From assembly GCA_030737875.1 (NCBI GenBank), contig CM060910.1, forward strand, positions 616,727,303 through 616,791,302: DNA of 64,000 bases. The letters are read 5' to 3'. Each line of letters starts with the position of its first letter. Within the stretch, counting starts at the first letter, position 1. Below the pieces are notes generated by a model. It worked only from the letters and a program-made list of their open reading frames with translations. It did not search any database and was not told the DNA's origin. Of the stretch, positions 11,220 to 22,036 are shown one piece after another. This stretch comes from Allium sativum (taxonomy: Eukaryota; Streptophyta; Magnoliopsida; Asparagales; Amaryllidaceae). A program made the position numbers and the translations under genes.

Positions 11220-11230
11220 CTTATATAGAT
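11220..11230 (-). promoter_or_regulatory. Predicted TATA box, B 3' LTR
   Basis: The minus strand reads ATCTATATAAG, followed by CACACATAAACC. The position corresponds to 17638-17648 in the other LTR. Confidence 0.5.
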
Positions 11231-11422
11231 ATGTAGGATTAACTAGAAACCTTAGATCTAATAAGGATTCATCTAAGCCATCCAGAATGAAAAGTCATGT
11301 CACCAGACCAATCAAATAAAGCCACATAAGCCCTAAAACTCTAAAAATCGTCATCAACAAATAAAAATGCACCATGTGTCCAACATGATGCGCAGCAGCA
11401 TGGGTGTTGACACCCACATGTC

Positions 11423-11424
<2 letters not shown>

Positions 11425-11457
<33 letters not shown>

Positions 11458-11625
11458 TTATTTTTCTTTTTAACCCTTTTCACACTAAACCGCATTTTTT
11501 ATTGAACTGCGTTCACACTAAGCCACTTTTTAGCCATTTCCCTAATAAAAAGTATGACACTGGTGGGGAATTAATTCAGAACCTCTTATATACAAGTCAC
11601 GAGCTCTAACCAAATGAGCCACGTC
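11425..11625 (-). mobile_element. SINE-like tRNA-derived segment inside B 3' LTR
   Basis: On the minus strand a tRNA-like head carries an A-box-like TGGCTCATTTGGTTAGAG (11604-11621) and a decayed B-box-like region (11565-11583). A body follows, then a (TA)n tract at about 11425-11452. The same segment is in the other LTR of B with a better preserved B box. The ends of the insertion and its target duplication are not resolved. Confidence 0.6.
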
Positions 11626-11781
11626 TTTTGTTTACAAACCTTAGAATAATGCTAAACATTATTCTTTTCTCATTCCTCTTTTTCATGTTTTATTGCAATA
11701 TTTAATTTTTCTCTTAAATATATCTATGTATATATACATATTTCCACATTTTTAATTTCATTAAAAATAAGGGGTGTTACA

Positions 11782-11816
11782 TTCTCCCCTACTCAAAGGA
11801 TTTCATCCCCGAAATC
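11782..11816 (-). other. Polypurine tract and adjacent hairpin of element B
   Basis: The minus strand has GATTTCGGGGATGAAATC (11799-11816) and then a purine run containing AGGGGAGAA directly before the LTR at 11781. Confidence 0.75.
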
Positions 11817-12404
11817 TTCAAGTTAAGAAGAATATATCCTACCATCCATCATCCATCCACTCATCCATCATCCATCCACTCATCCATCATCCACAAGCAT
11901 CCATTGTCCTTAAAAGATTTCTAATGCTATATGAACATATGCAAATGTGTGTGTGTATGTTCCTTATCTAATGCAAAGATTAGGCGGTCTACTGATTCAG
12001 TTGACCTCCTCAATGCAAATTATGTCAGTGCCATGAGTCCAATATGTATGCAAAGGAATCCTAATGATACGTATCATTTTTATATGAGTGCACAATCATT
12101 CACTCAAATGCAACATCCATATGATAACTCATTCAATATACATCCATTAATTTAAATATGCACACTCATTTATATGCAGTATGAAAGTGGCTGAGCCGAT
12201 CTAGTGCCTAATGTGTGTGTAAATGCATCCACGAGCAACCACTAACGAACACTTGCATCCACTTACATCCACCAAACATAACATGTCTCAAACACATGTT
12301 TACAACCATAGGATTTTCCTACCTAAAGATCAAAGATGTAATCAAGTGGATATACTAAATGATAAAACAAGTAGAAACAAAGAGGTAGAAAAAGGAGAAG
12401 TTAA

Positions 12405-12900
12405 GATCATACCCTCAAAAAGGAAAGGGTATAACACATGTATCTTGTCTTCCGTTTCGCAAGTCGCGTCTCCTTGATCATCTCCCCATTGGACTTCAAC
12501 CAACTTGACCTCTTGGTTGCGTAACTTCTTGACCTCCGATCCAAGGATGCATGTAGGAGCTCGTCTAATCGTGGCATCTCGCTCCACTTCCACTTCCCTA
12601 AGCATGCTCGGCTCCATTACTTCCGTGGTATCATGTAAACACTTCCGAAAATGCAACACGTGGAATTCGTCATGAACACCACTAAGCTTCTCCGGAAACT
12701 TCACTCTGTACGCCATCTTTCCAATCCTCTCTATAATGGGGAATGGCCCTACGAACCTCTTTGCCAACTTCCCTACAGATCCGAAATGATCTATATTCCT
12801 CAACGATGATAATAAAAACCATGTCTCCAACACCGAACTCAAGATCGGTCATTCTCTTATTAGCATATGACTTTTGTCGACCCTTTGATGTCTTCAAGAA
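12405..12900 (-). pseudogene. Element B integrase C-terminal domain and chromodomain
   Basis: On the minus strand, a stretch near 12850-12895 (KSYANKRMTDLEFGVGDMVF) is the start of the integrase C-terminal region. A frameshift follows. Then VGKLAKRFVGPFPIIERIG and FHVLHFRKCLHD give the GPY/F module. VKLVEVQWGDDQGDATCE and IHVLYPFLFEGM form the chromodomain, with its tryptophan intact in QWGDD but a Cys in place of Trp in ATCE. The end at about 12405 is the normal C-terminus before the 3' untranslated region. The integrase catalytic core (D,D,E) is absent. The sequence jumps from this fragment to RT around 12900-12930, which marks an internal deletion. Confidence 0.85.
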
Positions 12901-12929
12901 CTATCTTTCTCAAGCTCTCGTCTCCTGAA

Positions 12930-13700
12930 ACGCAAAGTGTTTAATGAACTTCCTATAATAGCCTGCCAAACCTAGAAAACTTCTTACTTCCGTTGCATTT
13001 CTAGGAACCTTTCAATCTTGGATTGCCACCACCTTCGCGGGATCCATTGCTATCCCTTCCTTAGAGACCACATGTCCTAAGAACCTCATTTCCTTCCTCC
13101 AAAAATGGCATTTGGAGAACTTAGCCTTGAGTTCATGTGCTCGAAGAGTATCTAAGACTTCCCTGAGATAAAGAGAATGTTCTTCCTTGCTTCTAGAGAA
13201 TATCAAAATGACATATACAAAGACTACTACGAACTTGTTTAGAAATTCCCTAAACACCCTACTCATCAAGTCTACGAAATATGCGGGTGCATTCGTCAAA
13301 CCAAAAGGCATGACGAGCCACTCGAAGAAACCATCGGAAGTCCTAAAAGCAGTCTTATCTATACTATCCTAAGCTACCCTTAGCTGATGAAATCCTGTAG
13401 CTAAGTCCAACTGCGAGAAAACCAAAGCACCAACCAACTGATCGAACAAATCATCTATCCTTGGTAATGGGTATCTATTTTTCTTTGTGAATTTATTTAG
13501 CTCCCCATAGTCCACACACAATCTAAGTGAACCGTCCGCCTTTGTAGCAAAAATAACTGGAGCTCCCCATTCCGAAATACATCTTCTTATGAACCCTTTC
13601 TCAAGTAGCTCCCCTACTTTCTTAATGAGTTCCCTCCTCTCTCTCTCGGAGCCATGTGGAGCAATGGCAATGCAACTGGCTTTGCATTATCTGCTAAGTA
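12930..13700 (-). pseudogene. Element B reverse transcriptase fragment
   Basis: Minus-strand RT palm sequence: [20 protein letters not shown], then the catalytic box reads FVYVILIF. In element A the same box is FVDDILIF, so both catalytic aspartates are lost here. [20 protein letters not shown] follows, the usual chromovirus thumb region. Upstream (about 13400-13700), frameshifted pieces still match the RT N-terminal half. The fragment joins directly to integrase C-terminal sequence, so RNase H and the integrase core were deleted. Non-functional. Confidence 0.85.
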
Positions 13701-13755
13701 TATATGGAAGTCTATCTCGCACCTCAACGGTAAACCCCGAACCTCATCAAAGGCG

Positions 13756-14165
13756 TCATTGGACTACACGAACGGATTTCAAATCATCGATGGATGCGTC
13801 AAGAGATTCTAGAAAGCTAAGCATCACCGGACCTCTAGGGTCACAAGAAATATTGAGGGTTCTTCCACAACGAATCAACAATCTAACTACCCTCCTTTCA
13901 TAGTCTAGGATGGCACCATACCTAGCTAGCCAATCCATCCCTAGAATCAAGCCGTAGCCCATGAAACCAAGAATGTAAGCATTGCATTCAAACCCAACGC
14001 CCAATATAGACACTCTCAAATCCCAAAAAAGCATAGGTAAATGAGCCGAACCACCAATAGGATTAGAGACTAGAATGGGATCCATAACTAAACTAGTATT
14101 TAGGTGCAGTGTTTCAACTAACGAAGCAGATGTGGCGAGCGTGAAGCGCCCGAGTCAAACAAAAT
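13756..14165 (-). pseudogene. Element B aspartic protease region
   Basis: On the minus strand the active-site block LFDSGAS lies near 14135-14160. It is followed after a frameshift by MDPILVSNPIGGSAH, then GFMGYGLILGMDWLARYGA, the typical second half of a Ty3/gypsy protease. The active-site Asp-Ser-Gly is still encoded, but the downstream residues (RSPHLLR then stop) show the frame is broken. It sits between gag zinc knuckles and RT, as expected for a gag-pol polyprotein. Confidence 0.8.
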
Positions 14166-14191
14166 TTGAACAGGATGATCAAAAAGTAAAA

Positions 14192-14800
14192 TCAAACTTT
14201 TAACAAAAATATTTCCATCTCTCTTGGTGCCACGAGAGAATGAATATGTCCTCCAGAAGTAGGTCCTATCCTCTGCCCTTGCCCTTGACCTTGCCTCCTC
14301 GGGCAGTCCTTAATCAGATGTCCTGCCTCACCACAATGAAAACAACCAGGCTTCTTCTTCTTCCTACAGTCCTTAATTACATGGCCCGTTATACCACAAC
14401 AAAGGCACCTTCTTTTGTCACAAGGATAATTATTCTTTCCACTTTCTCCTTTATCTTCTTTGTGGATTAAAGCCATATCAACAAATTCCTCATCCTTGGG
14501 TTGTGCTCCTTAGCCTAAATTCCCTCATCGACCAAGCAGCTAGCTGAACCTTCCTCCCGTTGTCTATCTCAAAGATACCAAACGAGTCCTCCACTTCCTT
14601 GAGCCAATTCTAGCTTCGACAAACGTCTCAGTCCTATGAAACGGTTTTCCTCCCATTGCACAAAAGTCCTTACATATCATAGAAAAAGCATCAACACGCG
14701 GGGAAAGAGACTCAAGAAGGAAAATGGGGAGACTCAAAACGAAGAATCGGAAGAAAGATATATGGCTTTTTGGGATTACATTTTTCATAATAAACCTTTC
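14192..14800 (-). pseudogene. Element B gag remnant with two zinc knuckles
   Basis: The minus strand encodes two CCHC knuckles, CLCCGITGHVIKDC and CFHCGEAGHLIKDC, followed by QGQGQGQR and TSGGHIHSLVAPRE. Further upstream (about 14564-14710) is a gag N-terminal piece with ICKDFCAMGGKPFHRTETFV, matching element A's gag. Most of the central gag domain present in A (about 32600-33000) is missing, so this is a shortened gag. Knuckles of this type bind the element's RNA. Confidence 0.85.
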
Positions 14801-14904
14801 TCTTGAAAACTCCTTCTTTAAAACATGTTTTTGAAAATACTTCTTTATAAAAATGCTTTTGAAAATGGTTTTTCAAAATCTTCTATCTATTCTGGTAACC
14901 TTCT

Positions 14905-14916
14905 GCTCTGATACCA
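14905..14916 (-). other. Primer-binding site of element B
   Basis: GCTCTGATACCA on the plus strand is TGGTATCAGAGC in sense, complementary to the 3' end of initiator-Met tRNA. Two bases separate it from the LTR at 14919. Confidence 0.9.
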
Positions 14917-16229
14917 CAAGTAACAACCCACATCCGTTAATGTCACTCACAAAGGGAATGCATTAAGTTTTACGGAGTATTATAAGAGTATAGAACAGAA
15001 TATCGAAAGACAGATAAACAAAGTAGTACTTCAATTTTTTTTTAACTTTATTGCAGTGGAAACAGAAAATAAGTTTGGTTACATCTTCAAACACCAAAAC
15101 CAAGTACATCATATCAGTATTGTACAAAAGCTATTAAAGTACATTTTTAAAAACCATAATCCCATATCTTAAAGCCACAATGAAAAGGAGATAAAAATGA
15201 ACTTTACTTTCAGCAATCTAGGCACTTCCAAAAGAAAGAGAAAGAGATCCAAATCAAGCACCACTATGCCCACCCCGAGAACCTGGGGGGGGGGGGACAG
15301 AAAGAAAAGAGGCGGAACAAACGAGGTCAGACATAAAGTCTGGTGAGTCCAGTAACTTTAACAATATAATTATTAAAGTAATATGATAAGATCATAAACT
15401 GGAAAATAAGAAATGACAGTAACATAAGCATGCATGACAAGGTAGGCAAGATGGATAAGATAACCGTTGGTTGCGTTTCTAATCACTATAAGATAATTCC
15501 TACACTGCGCCAATGCTAGTTACACCGTACCATTACTAGTTCCATACTGAGACTTGGTCCCAACCCTGCACTTGGTAGCCCTCAGGCGTAACATCTAGTA
15601 CGAGGTATCCATCCCATACAATCCTCGACAGCCTACTTGCCAATAATAGATACTAGATGTCCCTACACTACCCCTAATCAATCAGCTCCCTAACTCGCAT
15701 GCATTTATTACTTGTGTCATTCGGCCCCGCTTATTCATAGATACCTGTGCTGGTCTCACCATAGGGTGTATCAATCCCTATGATGGCAACCCAACACAAT
15801 TCAAGATGCACAGTGTATAACTACTGATGCCCAATGCCTGATTTTTCCACTCCGGAGCACGTGCATACTCCGTCGGAACCTAGCTGATGCACCACCCGCC
15901 GCTATTTTGACCGCTTATAATCAGCCCAGTAATCATGCCCCACCCTTCCTAGTTCAGGGTACCATGATATATCTATGTGACTTACTGCTAAAATGAGTCC
16001 CCGCTACTAGGGTTTCCTAATCAACATGTTATAACGGTTAAGTGTTCTTAATTTAACCTAACCCCACTCATTTGTTTAATTAACATGTTGTATTTGGTTA
16101 AGTGTCGCCTATTCATATGTTACTTAACTTGGCCATTCTTAGCATGTCTGTTCATTGGTATTAATTGATTTATTAATGCATGTCTGTTCATTGGTATTAA
16201 TTGATTTATTAATGCACCAACCTCTCACA

Positions 16230-16409
16230 TTAGAGATGTTGTTTGCGGTTGCTGGATGTGCCTGGCGGTTCCGGGCAGAATTCTACCACAAACTCATTCT
16301 AACCTCTGGTTTTGGGCTTGATGCGCTAACCTCTCATATTAGACCTATTGTTGTGGTTGTTGGATGTACCGGGTGGTTCCGGGCAGTCTTACAGCGCAAC
16401 TCAATCCAA
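16230..16409. other. LTR hairpin pair, B 5' LTR
   Basis: Hairpin 1 spans 16230-16302 and hairpin 2 spans 16339-16409. The loops read 'ctggcggttccgggcag' and 'ccgggtggttccgggcag'. A small GCATTAA/TTAATGC-type hairpin precedes them. Confidence 0.65.
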
Positions 16410-16914
16410 CCTCGGGTTAGGCATGTTCATCTTTTAGCCAATTTACATATTTACCGTACATGTCCAAGTCTAGATTTTGTATGCCAATTATCCATAAGTG
16501 TAGTCAATTCAAGTTATGTCCCATATACTTGTTATGTCCAAAATTAATTATATGATTACAACCCAATTTTTCCCAATTACATAATATTCAACTTTTATCC
16601 CAACGTTCCCACGTCGTTCGTACGTATAATTCATGTAATACGTTAGGCTCGCAATTAGCCCAACTCATAAAAAGGACAAAGGGAAGAAACACATGACATC
16701 ATAACTGGCATAAAACAAAATAGATCTAATTAAGTATGGGTAACATAAACTTGGCATAGAACAGCATAAATCTAGTTAAGCATGTAAACGTGAACTAGCA
16801 TATAAGATAGATCCAATCAACATACGGAATGCGAACTAGCATAGATCTAAACTAATAAACATAAACTTACGCAGATCTAAACATATGAACTGCTATGGAT
16901 CTAAACACATGAAT

Positions 16915-17250
16915 ATGAACTTGCGTAACTTGCATTGATGAACATAACTTGCATATAAACTTGCATAACTTGCATAGATGAACATAACTTGCATATAAAC
17001 TTGCATAGATCATAACTTTCATAGATCATAACTTGCATAAAACATAACTTGCATAGATCATACTTGCATATAAACTTGCATAAAACATAACTTGCATATA
17101 AATTTGCATAACTTGCATATAAACTTGCATAGATCATAACTTGGATAGATCATAACTTACATATAAACTTGCGTAAAACATAACTTGCATATAAACTTGC
17201 ACAACTTGCATATAAACTTGCATAACTTGCATATAAACTTGCATAGAGTG
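16915..17250. repeat. Tandem array of 'cataacttgcatataaac' units (B 5' LTR)
   Basis: Counterpart of the array at 10475-10835. The number and order of units differ. Confidence 0.85.
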
Positions 17251-17835
17251 AATCTAACCAAACATATGTAATTAGACGTAGGAATTAACATCATAAAATG
17301 AATCTAATTACATATGATAACAAACTGGCATATATTAACAAAATAGATGATAACAGAACTTGCTAATAACATATGATTCAACAGGCATATTCACACAGTC
17401 CAGATCACAACTTATCATAATTATTTTAATAAATTATCTTGTGAAAGCAACTGTACTCACAGAGAAGAGAATTGGTCGTTTGTAGAATCGTTCTCCTTTT
17501 TACAATTCTTAGGCTTTGATCTTTATCTTTCATCTTGAACTTGATTAGTTATGGTGGAGGCTAGGTTAGTTTAGGATGCAGCAGCATGGCGGCTTATGAA
17601 TGAATTTAGTTTAGATTAGGGTTTAGGCTTATGTGTGCTTATATAAATGTGTAGGATTAATTAGAACCATGAGATCTGACTAGGATTCATCTAAGCCATA
17701 GAGAATGAAAAGACATGTCACTAGACCAATCAAATAAAGCCATATAAGCCCTAAAAATCCAAAAATCATCATCAACAAATAAAAATGTGCCATGTGTGCA
17801 ACAAGATGCGCAACAGCAGGGGTGTTGACACCCAC

Positions 17836-18042
17836 ATGTTATATATATATATTTATATTATATTATATATTTATTTTTCTTTTTAACCCTTTTCACACTA
17901 AACCACTTTTTTTTATTGAACTACGTTCACATTAAGCCACTTTTTAGTCATTCCCGTAACACAAAAAATATGGCATTGGCGGGGATTGAACTCAGAACCT
18001 CTTATATACAAGTCACGTACTCTAACCAAATGAGCCACTAAG
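17836..18042 (-). mobile_element. SINE-like tRNA-derived segment inside B 5' LTR
   Basis: The minus strand shows a tRNA-like head. The A-box-like TGGCTCATTTGGTTAGAG is at 18020-18037. The B-box-like region at 17983-17999 includes GTTCTGAGTTCAATCC and is followed by CCGCCA. The spacing of the two boxes fits a tRNA-derived RNA polymerase III promoter. A body with an A-rich stretch and a TA-rich tail follows toward 17836. It is present in both B LTRs, so it was acquired before B inserted here. It is not a tRNA gene: no acceptor stem is visible. Confidence 0.65.
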
Positions 18043-18200
18043 TCTTTTGTTTACAAACCTTAGAACAATGCTAAACGTTATTCTTTTTTCTTTCCTCTTT
18101 TTCATGCTTTGTTGCAATATTTATTTTTTCTCTTAAATATATCTATGTATATATACATATTTCCACATTTTTAATTTCATTAAAAATGCGGGGTGTTACA

Positions 18201-18670
18201 TGACCTCACGATTCCGTAACTTCTTGACCTTCGATCCAACGATGCATGTAAGAGCTCGTCTAATCGTGGCATCTCGCTCCACTTCCACTTCCCTAAGCAT
18301 GCTCGGCTCTACTACTTCCGCGGTATCATGTAAACACTTCCGCAAATGCAACACATGAAATACGTCATGAACACCACTAAGCTTTTCTGGCAACTTCACT
18401 CTGTAGGCCATTTGTCCAATACGCTCTGTAATGGGAAGTGGCCCTATGAACCTTAGTGCCAATTTCCCTATAAACCCAAAATGAACTACATTCCTCAACG
18501 GTGATACTTTAATAAAGACCATGTCTCCAACACTGAACTCAAGATTAGTCCTTCTCCTATCAGCATATGACTTTTTCCGGTACTGTGCCGTCTTCATGCG
18601 TCTTCGAATCAAGTCTATCTTCTCTGAAGTTTCTTTAATCATCTCGGGCCGAAGCAAAACCTTATCCATA
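18201..18670 (-). pseudogene. Element A integrase C-terminal region (left edge cut by B)
   Basis: On the minus strand from about 18669: KIDLIRRRMKTAQYRKKSYA, then LEFSVGDMVFIKVSPLRNVV, the GPY/F module GKLALRFIGPLPITERIG, AYRVKLPEKLSGVHDVFHVL, and the start of the chromodomain (SKVKKLRNREV). At 18205 it is cut by element B, and the chromodomain resumes at 8494. This piece is uninterrupted by stops for ~155 codons. Confidence 0.88.
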
Positions 18671-18747
18671 GATTCCCACCAACAAGTCGGTGATCGGCAA
18701 GGTCATCCATATAGAGCTTCAAAAGGTGCCATGCCAATACTGGTCTG

Positions 18748-19380
18748 CTAGCTATTGTTGTAGGCGAACTCTACTAATGGAAGATGTTCCTCCCATGTCC
18801 CTCCATAGTCCAAGATGCATAACATCAAAAGATCTTCTAGAATCCGATTCACTCTTTCGGTTTGGCCGTCCGTTTGAGGGTGATAAGTGGTGCTCAAACA
18901 CAATTGTGTTCCTACCGCCTCTTGCAAGCTCTTCCAAAACTCACTGGTGAAAATGGGATCTCGATCGCTTACGATACTAGAAGGTTTTCCATGTAGACGA
19001 ACTATCTCTCGGAGATAAACATATGCTAACCATGCCGTTATTCTTTTAATCTTGACAGGAATGAAATGGGCGCTCTTGGTAAGTCTATCCACAACTACCA
19101 AATTCCTGTATTACCTTTCCTTGACCTTGGCAACCCGTCAACGAAATCCATGGAAACACTTTCCCATTTCCACTCTAAAGGGTGAAGCAAACCACCAGGC
19201 TTATTTTTCTCAGCCTTGACTTGCTGGCACACTAAGCATGTTGAAACAAACTCAGCCACATCCTTCTTCATTCCAGCCCAAAATAAAACTTGCTTCATGT
19301 CCCTATACATCATGTCACCACCGGGATGTATGGTCATCTTAGAACGATTTGCTTCTTCAAGGATTGTCGTTTTCAAATTC
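18748..19380 (-). pseudogene. Element A integrase zinc-binding and catalytic core
   Basis: The minus strand shows HPGGDMMYRDMKQVLFWAGM and CLVCQQVKAEKN, the integrase HHCC region. The core follows: first Asp in SMDFVDGLP, a frameshift near 19100, VDRLTKSAHFIPV, second Asp in VSDRDPIFTS, and the Glu in QTERVNRILED. The D,D,E triad is therefore still visible, but frameshifts and stops at about 19380, 19100 and 18748 break it. The enzyme would insert the cDNA copy into the genome, and the 5-bp duplications in this window fit that reaction. Confidence 0.88.
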
Positions 19381-19846
19381 TCATCTCAGTACACAAAGTC
19401 TCTCATCCCTACATAACCAACCTTTGTCATCGATAGTATACCTACTAAGATGGCTCGAAGACTCCCCTTTTATGAGCTTGTCTACTATCTCTATCAACTG
19501 TGGGTCATCTCGCTTGTCTACTACCTCTAATGATGCCAACAAACCGGGTACATAATCGATGGAGGGTCTAAAGTCAAAGGTAGATATATACTCTAAACTC
19601 TGTCGCTCGACAAACAAAGGACTCAAATTCAACTTCTTTCTACTCAAAGCGTCAGCTACAACGTTACCCTTGCCTGGGGTATATGCAATCTTAAAATTGT
19701 AGGAGGCTAAGAACTCCATCCATCTTTGTTGCCTTAAGTTTAGATCTTTTTGAGAGAACAGGTATTTTAGTGACTTATGGTTTGTATACAACTCAAACCT
19801 CTCACCAAACTAATAGTGACGCCAAGACTTAAGCGTAAAAACTATG
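19381..19846 (-). pseudogene. Element A RNase H C-terminal part and linker to integrase
   Basis: On the minus strand after element C's target site: FTLKSWRHY, a stop codon where its relatives have a residue, [35 protein letters not shown] and the RNase H terminal signature [14 protein letters not shown] linker of ~100 residues ([17 protein letters not shown] and onward) reaches INT. The N-terminal half of RNase H lies across element C at 30675-30850. CTATG at 19842-19846 is the duplicated target. Confidence 0.88.
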
Positions 19847-20939
19847 CGAAACACCCCACCTCCGTTAAGGTCACTCACAAAGGGAATGCCTTAACTTTGG
19901 TGGAGCATTATAGGTAAAAGATGCAGATGAATTACAAGATAGACAAATAAAGTAGCGAAAAATAAAAATCATTTTATAAACAATGTGGTTCACTCAAGCT
20001 TTTACAATAGTTGTCTCAATCATACTTAAAAGTAATACATAGAACTTCTATCTTGAATTAAAACATAAAGAAGCATTACAACAATAGTAAGGCAGCATAA
20101 ATCCCTAATAAGAGAGTATCCAAAGCCATAGCCCAAGGAAAAAGATTCCAAGCAATACATCTACTCTCTTCAACCTGGAAATGATCCGATCTAAGCTGAA
20201 GTGTTCCCACCCTGCGGACCTGGGGGGAGGGGGAAACAGAAGAAAAGAAAACGAAAGAAAATGTGTTAGACATGAGTCTGGTAAGTCCAGTGACTATTTA
20301 GTATGTAAACAAGAAAAAGGGTTATGACATGAATAAACTGAATCTAGGACAACACCCTAGAAATAAGATAATAAGGCTGAATATGCTATCGCACTCATTT
20401 CACTACTCTACGCCACCTACCTAATGTCCCAACTAGTAATCTACATAAAATGATCATATTGTAATGTGATCCCAGTCCCCGCAAATGGTGGTAGCCTTCA
20501 GGTGTACATCTATCATGAGGATTCCACCTCAATCAGCCTAATTGCCATGAACATGTTAGACATATCCTTACTACCCTATCGATCGGCTCCCTTACTTGTA
20601 TTCAAGTTCTAAGTGTCTGTGTCAATCGGCCCTCTCTTGCGTGTAGATACTCTGGCTGGTCCCACCATAAGGTGTATCAATCCTTATGATAACGACCCGA
20701 CACGATTCAAGATGCACAATGTGAAACTATTGGTACCCAGTGCCTGCTTTTTCCCACTCCGGAGTACGTGCACGCCCGTAAATCGTCGGAACCTACACTA
20801 ATGTACCTCCTACCGCTGTTTTGACCTCTTATAATCAGCCTAGTAATCGTGCCCCACCCTGCCTAGTTTCAGGGTACCATGATACATCTATGTGGGTTAC
20901 TGCTGAAATGGGTCCCCGTTACTAGGGTTTTCTCTTGCT

Positions 20940-21190
20940 AAAGTTTGTAGGCCTATATATACAAATATTACCCACCTACACGAGATGTACTTAACCCTCC
21001 CACCGATTCTAGCATGTTTACTTAATGGTTAAGTTTGTGGGCCTATATTTACTAATATTACCCACCAACCCGATATGTACTTAACCCTTCCATCGATTCA
21101 AGCATGTTTATTTAACGGTTAAGTTTGTGGGCCTATACTTACTAATATTACCCACCAACCCGATATGTACTTAACCCTCCTGCATATTAT
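20940..21190. repeat. ~90-bp tandem repeat unit in C LTR
   Basis: Three units carry 'ggttaagtttgtgggcctat' and 'acccgatatgtacttaaccc'. The same unit, inverted, occurs at about 41890-42150, which links that LTR to the C family. Confidence 0.8.
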
Positions 21191-21810
21191 GCCATATTGG
21201 TTAAGTGTCATCCATTCATGTTAATTTAACCCACCCATTCATCATGTCATGTTGGTTAAGTGTTCTTGACCTTCCTCACTTATCATGTAGGATTGGTTAA
21301 GTGTTTCCTATCAACTTAACCTCATTCATCCATCAAGTTATATTGGTCAAGTGTTTCTTGTTAACTTAACCCCCACGTGTTCATCATGTTGTATTGGTTA
21401 AGTGTCATCAATCAATTCAAGTTAACTTAACCCACCTACTTGTCATGTTACTTTGGTTAAATGTTGACTTCTTGTGTTAACTTAACCCTACCACAAATCA
21501 AGTTCTATTGGTTAAGTATTGCCCTCTTATTTTAACTTAACCTTACCACAAATCAAGTCATATTGGTTAAGTGTTGCCCTCTTGTTTTAACTTGACCTTA
21601 CCACAAATCAAGTCATATTGGTTAAGTGTTTCTTATTACTTAACCCTACCCATTCGTCATGCTATAATAGTTAAGTGTTTCCTATTAACTTAACCCTAGT
21701 CAGTCATCTTATTATATTGGTTAAGTGTTTCTCATTAACTTAACCCTAGTCATTCATGTTATATTGGTTAAGTGTTCCTATGAACTTAACCCTTGTCATT
21801 CATCTTTTTC
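21190..21810. repeat. GGTTAAGT / ACTTAACC hairpin array, C 3' LTR
   Basis: About ten units of roughly 50-60 bp, each with TTGGTTAAGTG facing TTAACTTAACC. Each unit can form a short stem. The counterpart is at about 27720-28320, and a diverged version is at 1080-1830. Confidence 0.8.
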
Positions 21811-21814
21811 ATTA

Positions 21815-22036
21815 GCATTAATTGATTTATTAATGCACCAACCTCTCACATTAGATATGTGTTGTTGCGGTTACTGGATGTGCGGGGCGGTTCCGGGAAG
21901 TTTTACACCACAACTCAGTCTAACCTCGGGTTTTCCATGGGCATGATGCACTAACCTCTCACATTAGATAGGTGTTGTTGTGGTTACTGGATGTGCCGGG
22001 CGGTTCCGGGCAGTTTTACACCACAACTCAATCTAA
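21815..22036. other. LTR hairpin module, C 3' LTR
   Basis: A small hairpin GCATTAA/TTAATGC lies at 21815-21836. Hairpin 1 spans 21851-21923 and hairpin 2 spans 21964-22036 (outer TTAGAT/ATCTAA, inner GTTGTGG against CCACAAC). The loops contain 'ggcggttccgggcag'. Confidence 0.7.

Larger units (their letters stand above)
8495..11781 (-). repeat. 3' LTR of element B
   Basis: It is homologous throughout to 14919-18200. The end opposite to the PBS carries the shared Tekay-type motif 'gttaatgtcactcacaaagg'. It contains the hairpin module (9736-9950), an 'aacttgcat' tandem array (about 10475-10835), a TATA-like site (11220-11230) and the SINE-like segment (about 11425-11625). The region next to the LTR start differs from the A and C LTRs. 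It lacks their 'gacgaacgcaatggc' block. Confidence 0.9.
8495..18200 (-). mobile_element. Element B: deleted Ty3/gypsy chromovirus inserted in element A
   Basis: It is bounded by TGACC duplications (8490-8494 and 18201-18205). The termini are TATAACACCCC, a decayed TGTAACACCCC, and GGGGTGTTACA. The 3' LTR is 8495-11781, the internal region 11782-14918 and the 5' LTR 14919-18200. Sense is minus, the same as its host A. The internal region is only ~3.1 kb. Gag, PR, part of RT and the integrase C-terminus/chromodomain remain, while RNase H and the integrase core are missing. It landed inside the chromodomain codons of A. Confidence 0.92.
14919..18200 (-). repeat. 5' LTR of element B
   Basis: It is homologous to 8495-11781. 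The inner terminus is decayed to AGTAACAACCC and the outer end is GGGGTGTTACA. It has a ~41-bp tandem duplication at about 16142-16215 ('catgtctgttcattgg...') that is single in the other LTR, so it arose after insertion. It contains the hairpin pair (16230-16409), a tandem array (about 16915-17250), a TATA-like site (17638-17648) and a SINE-like segment (about 17836-18042). Confidence 0.9.

Noticed and set aside
17970..18042. Possible tRNA gene on the minus strand
   Set aside because: A- and B-box-like parts exist but no acceptor stem. The same segment occurs in both LTRs with a tail, which fits a SINE.
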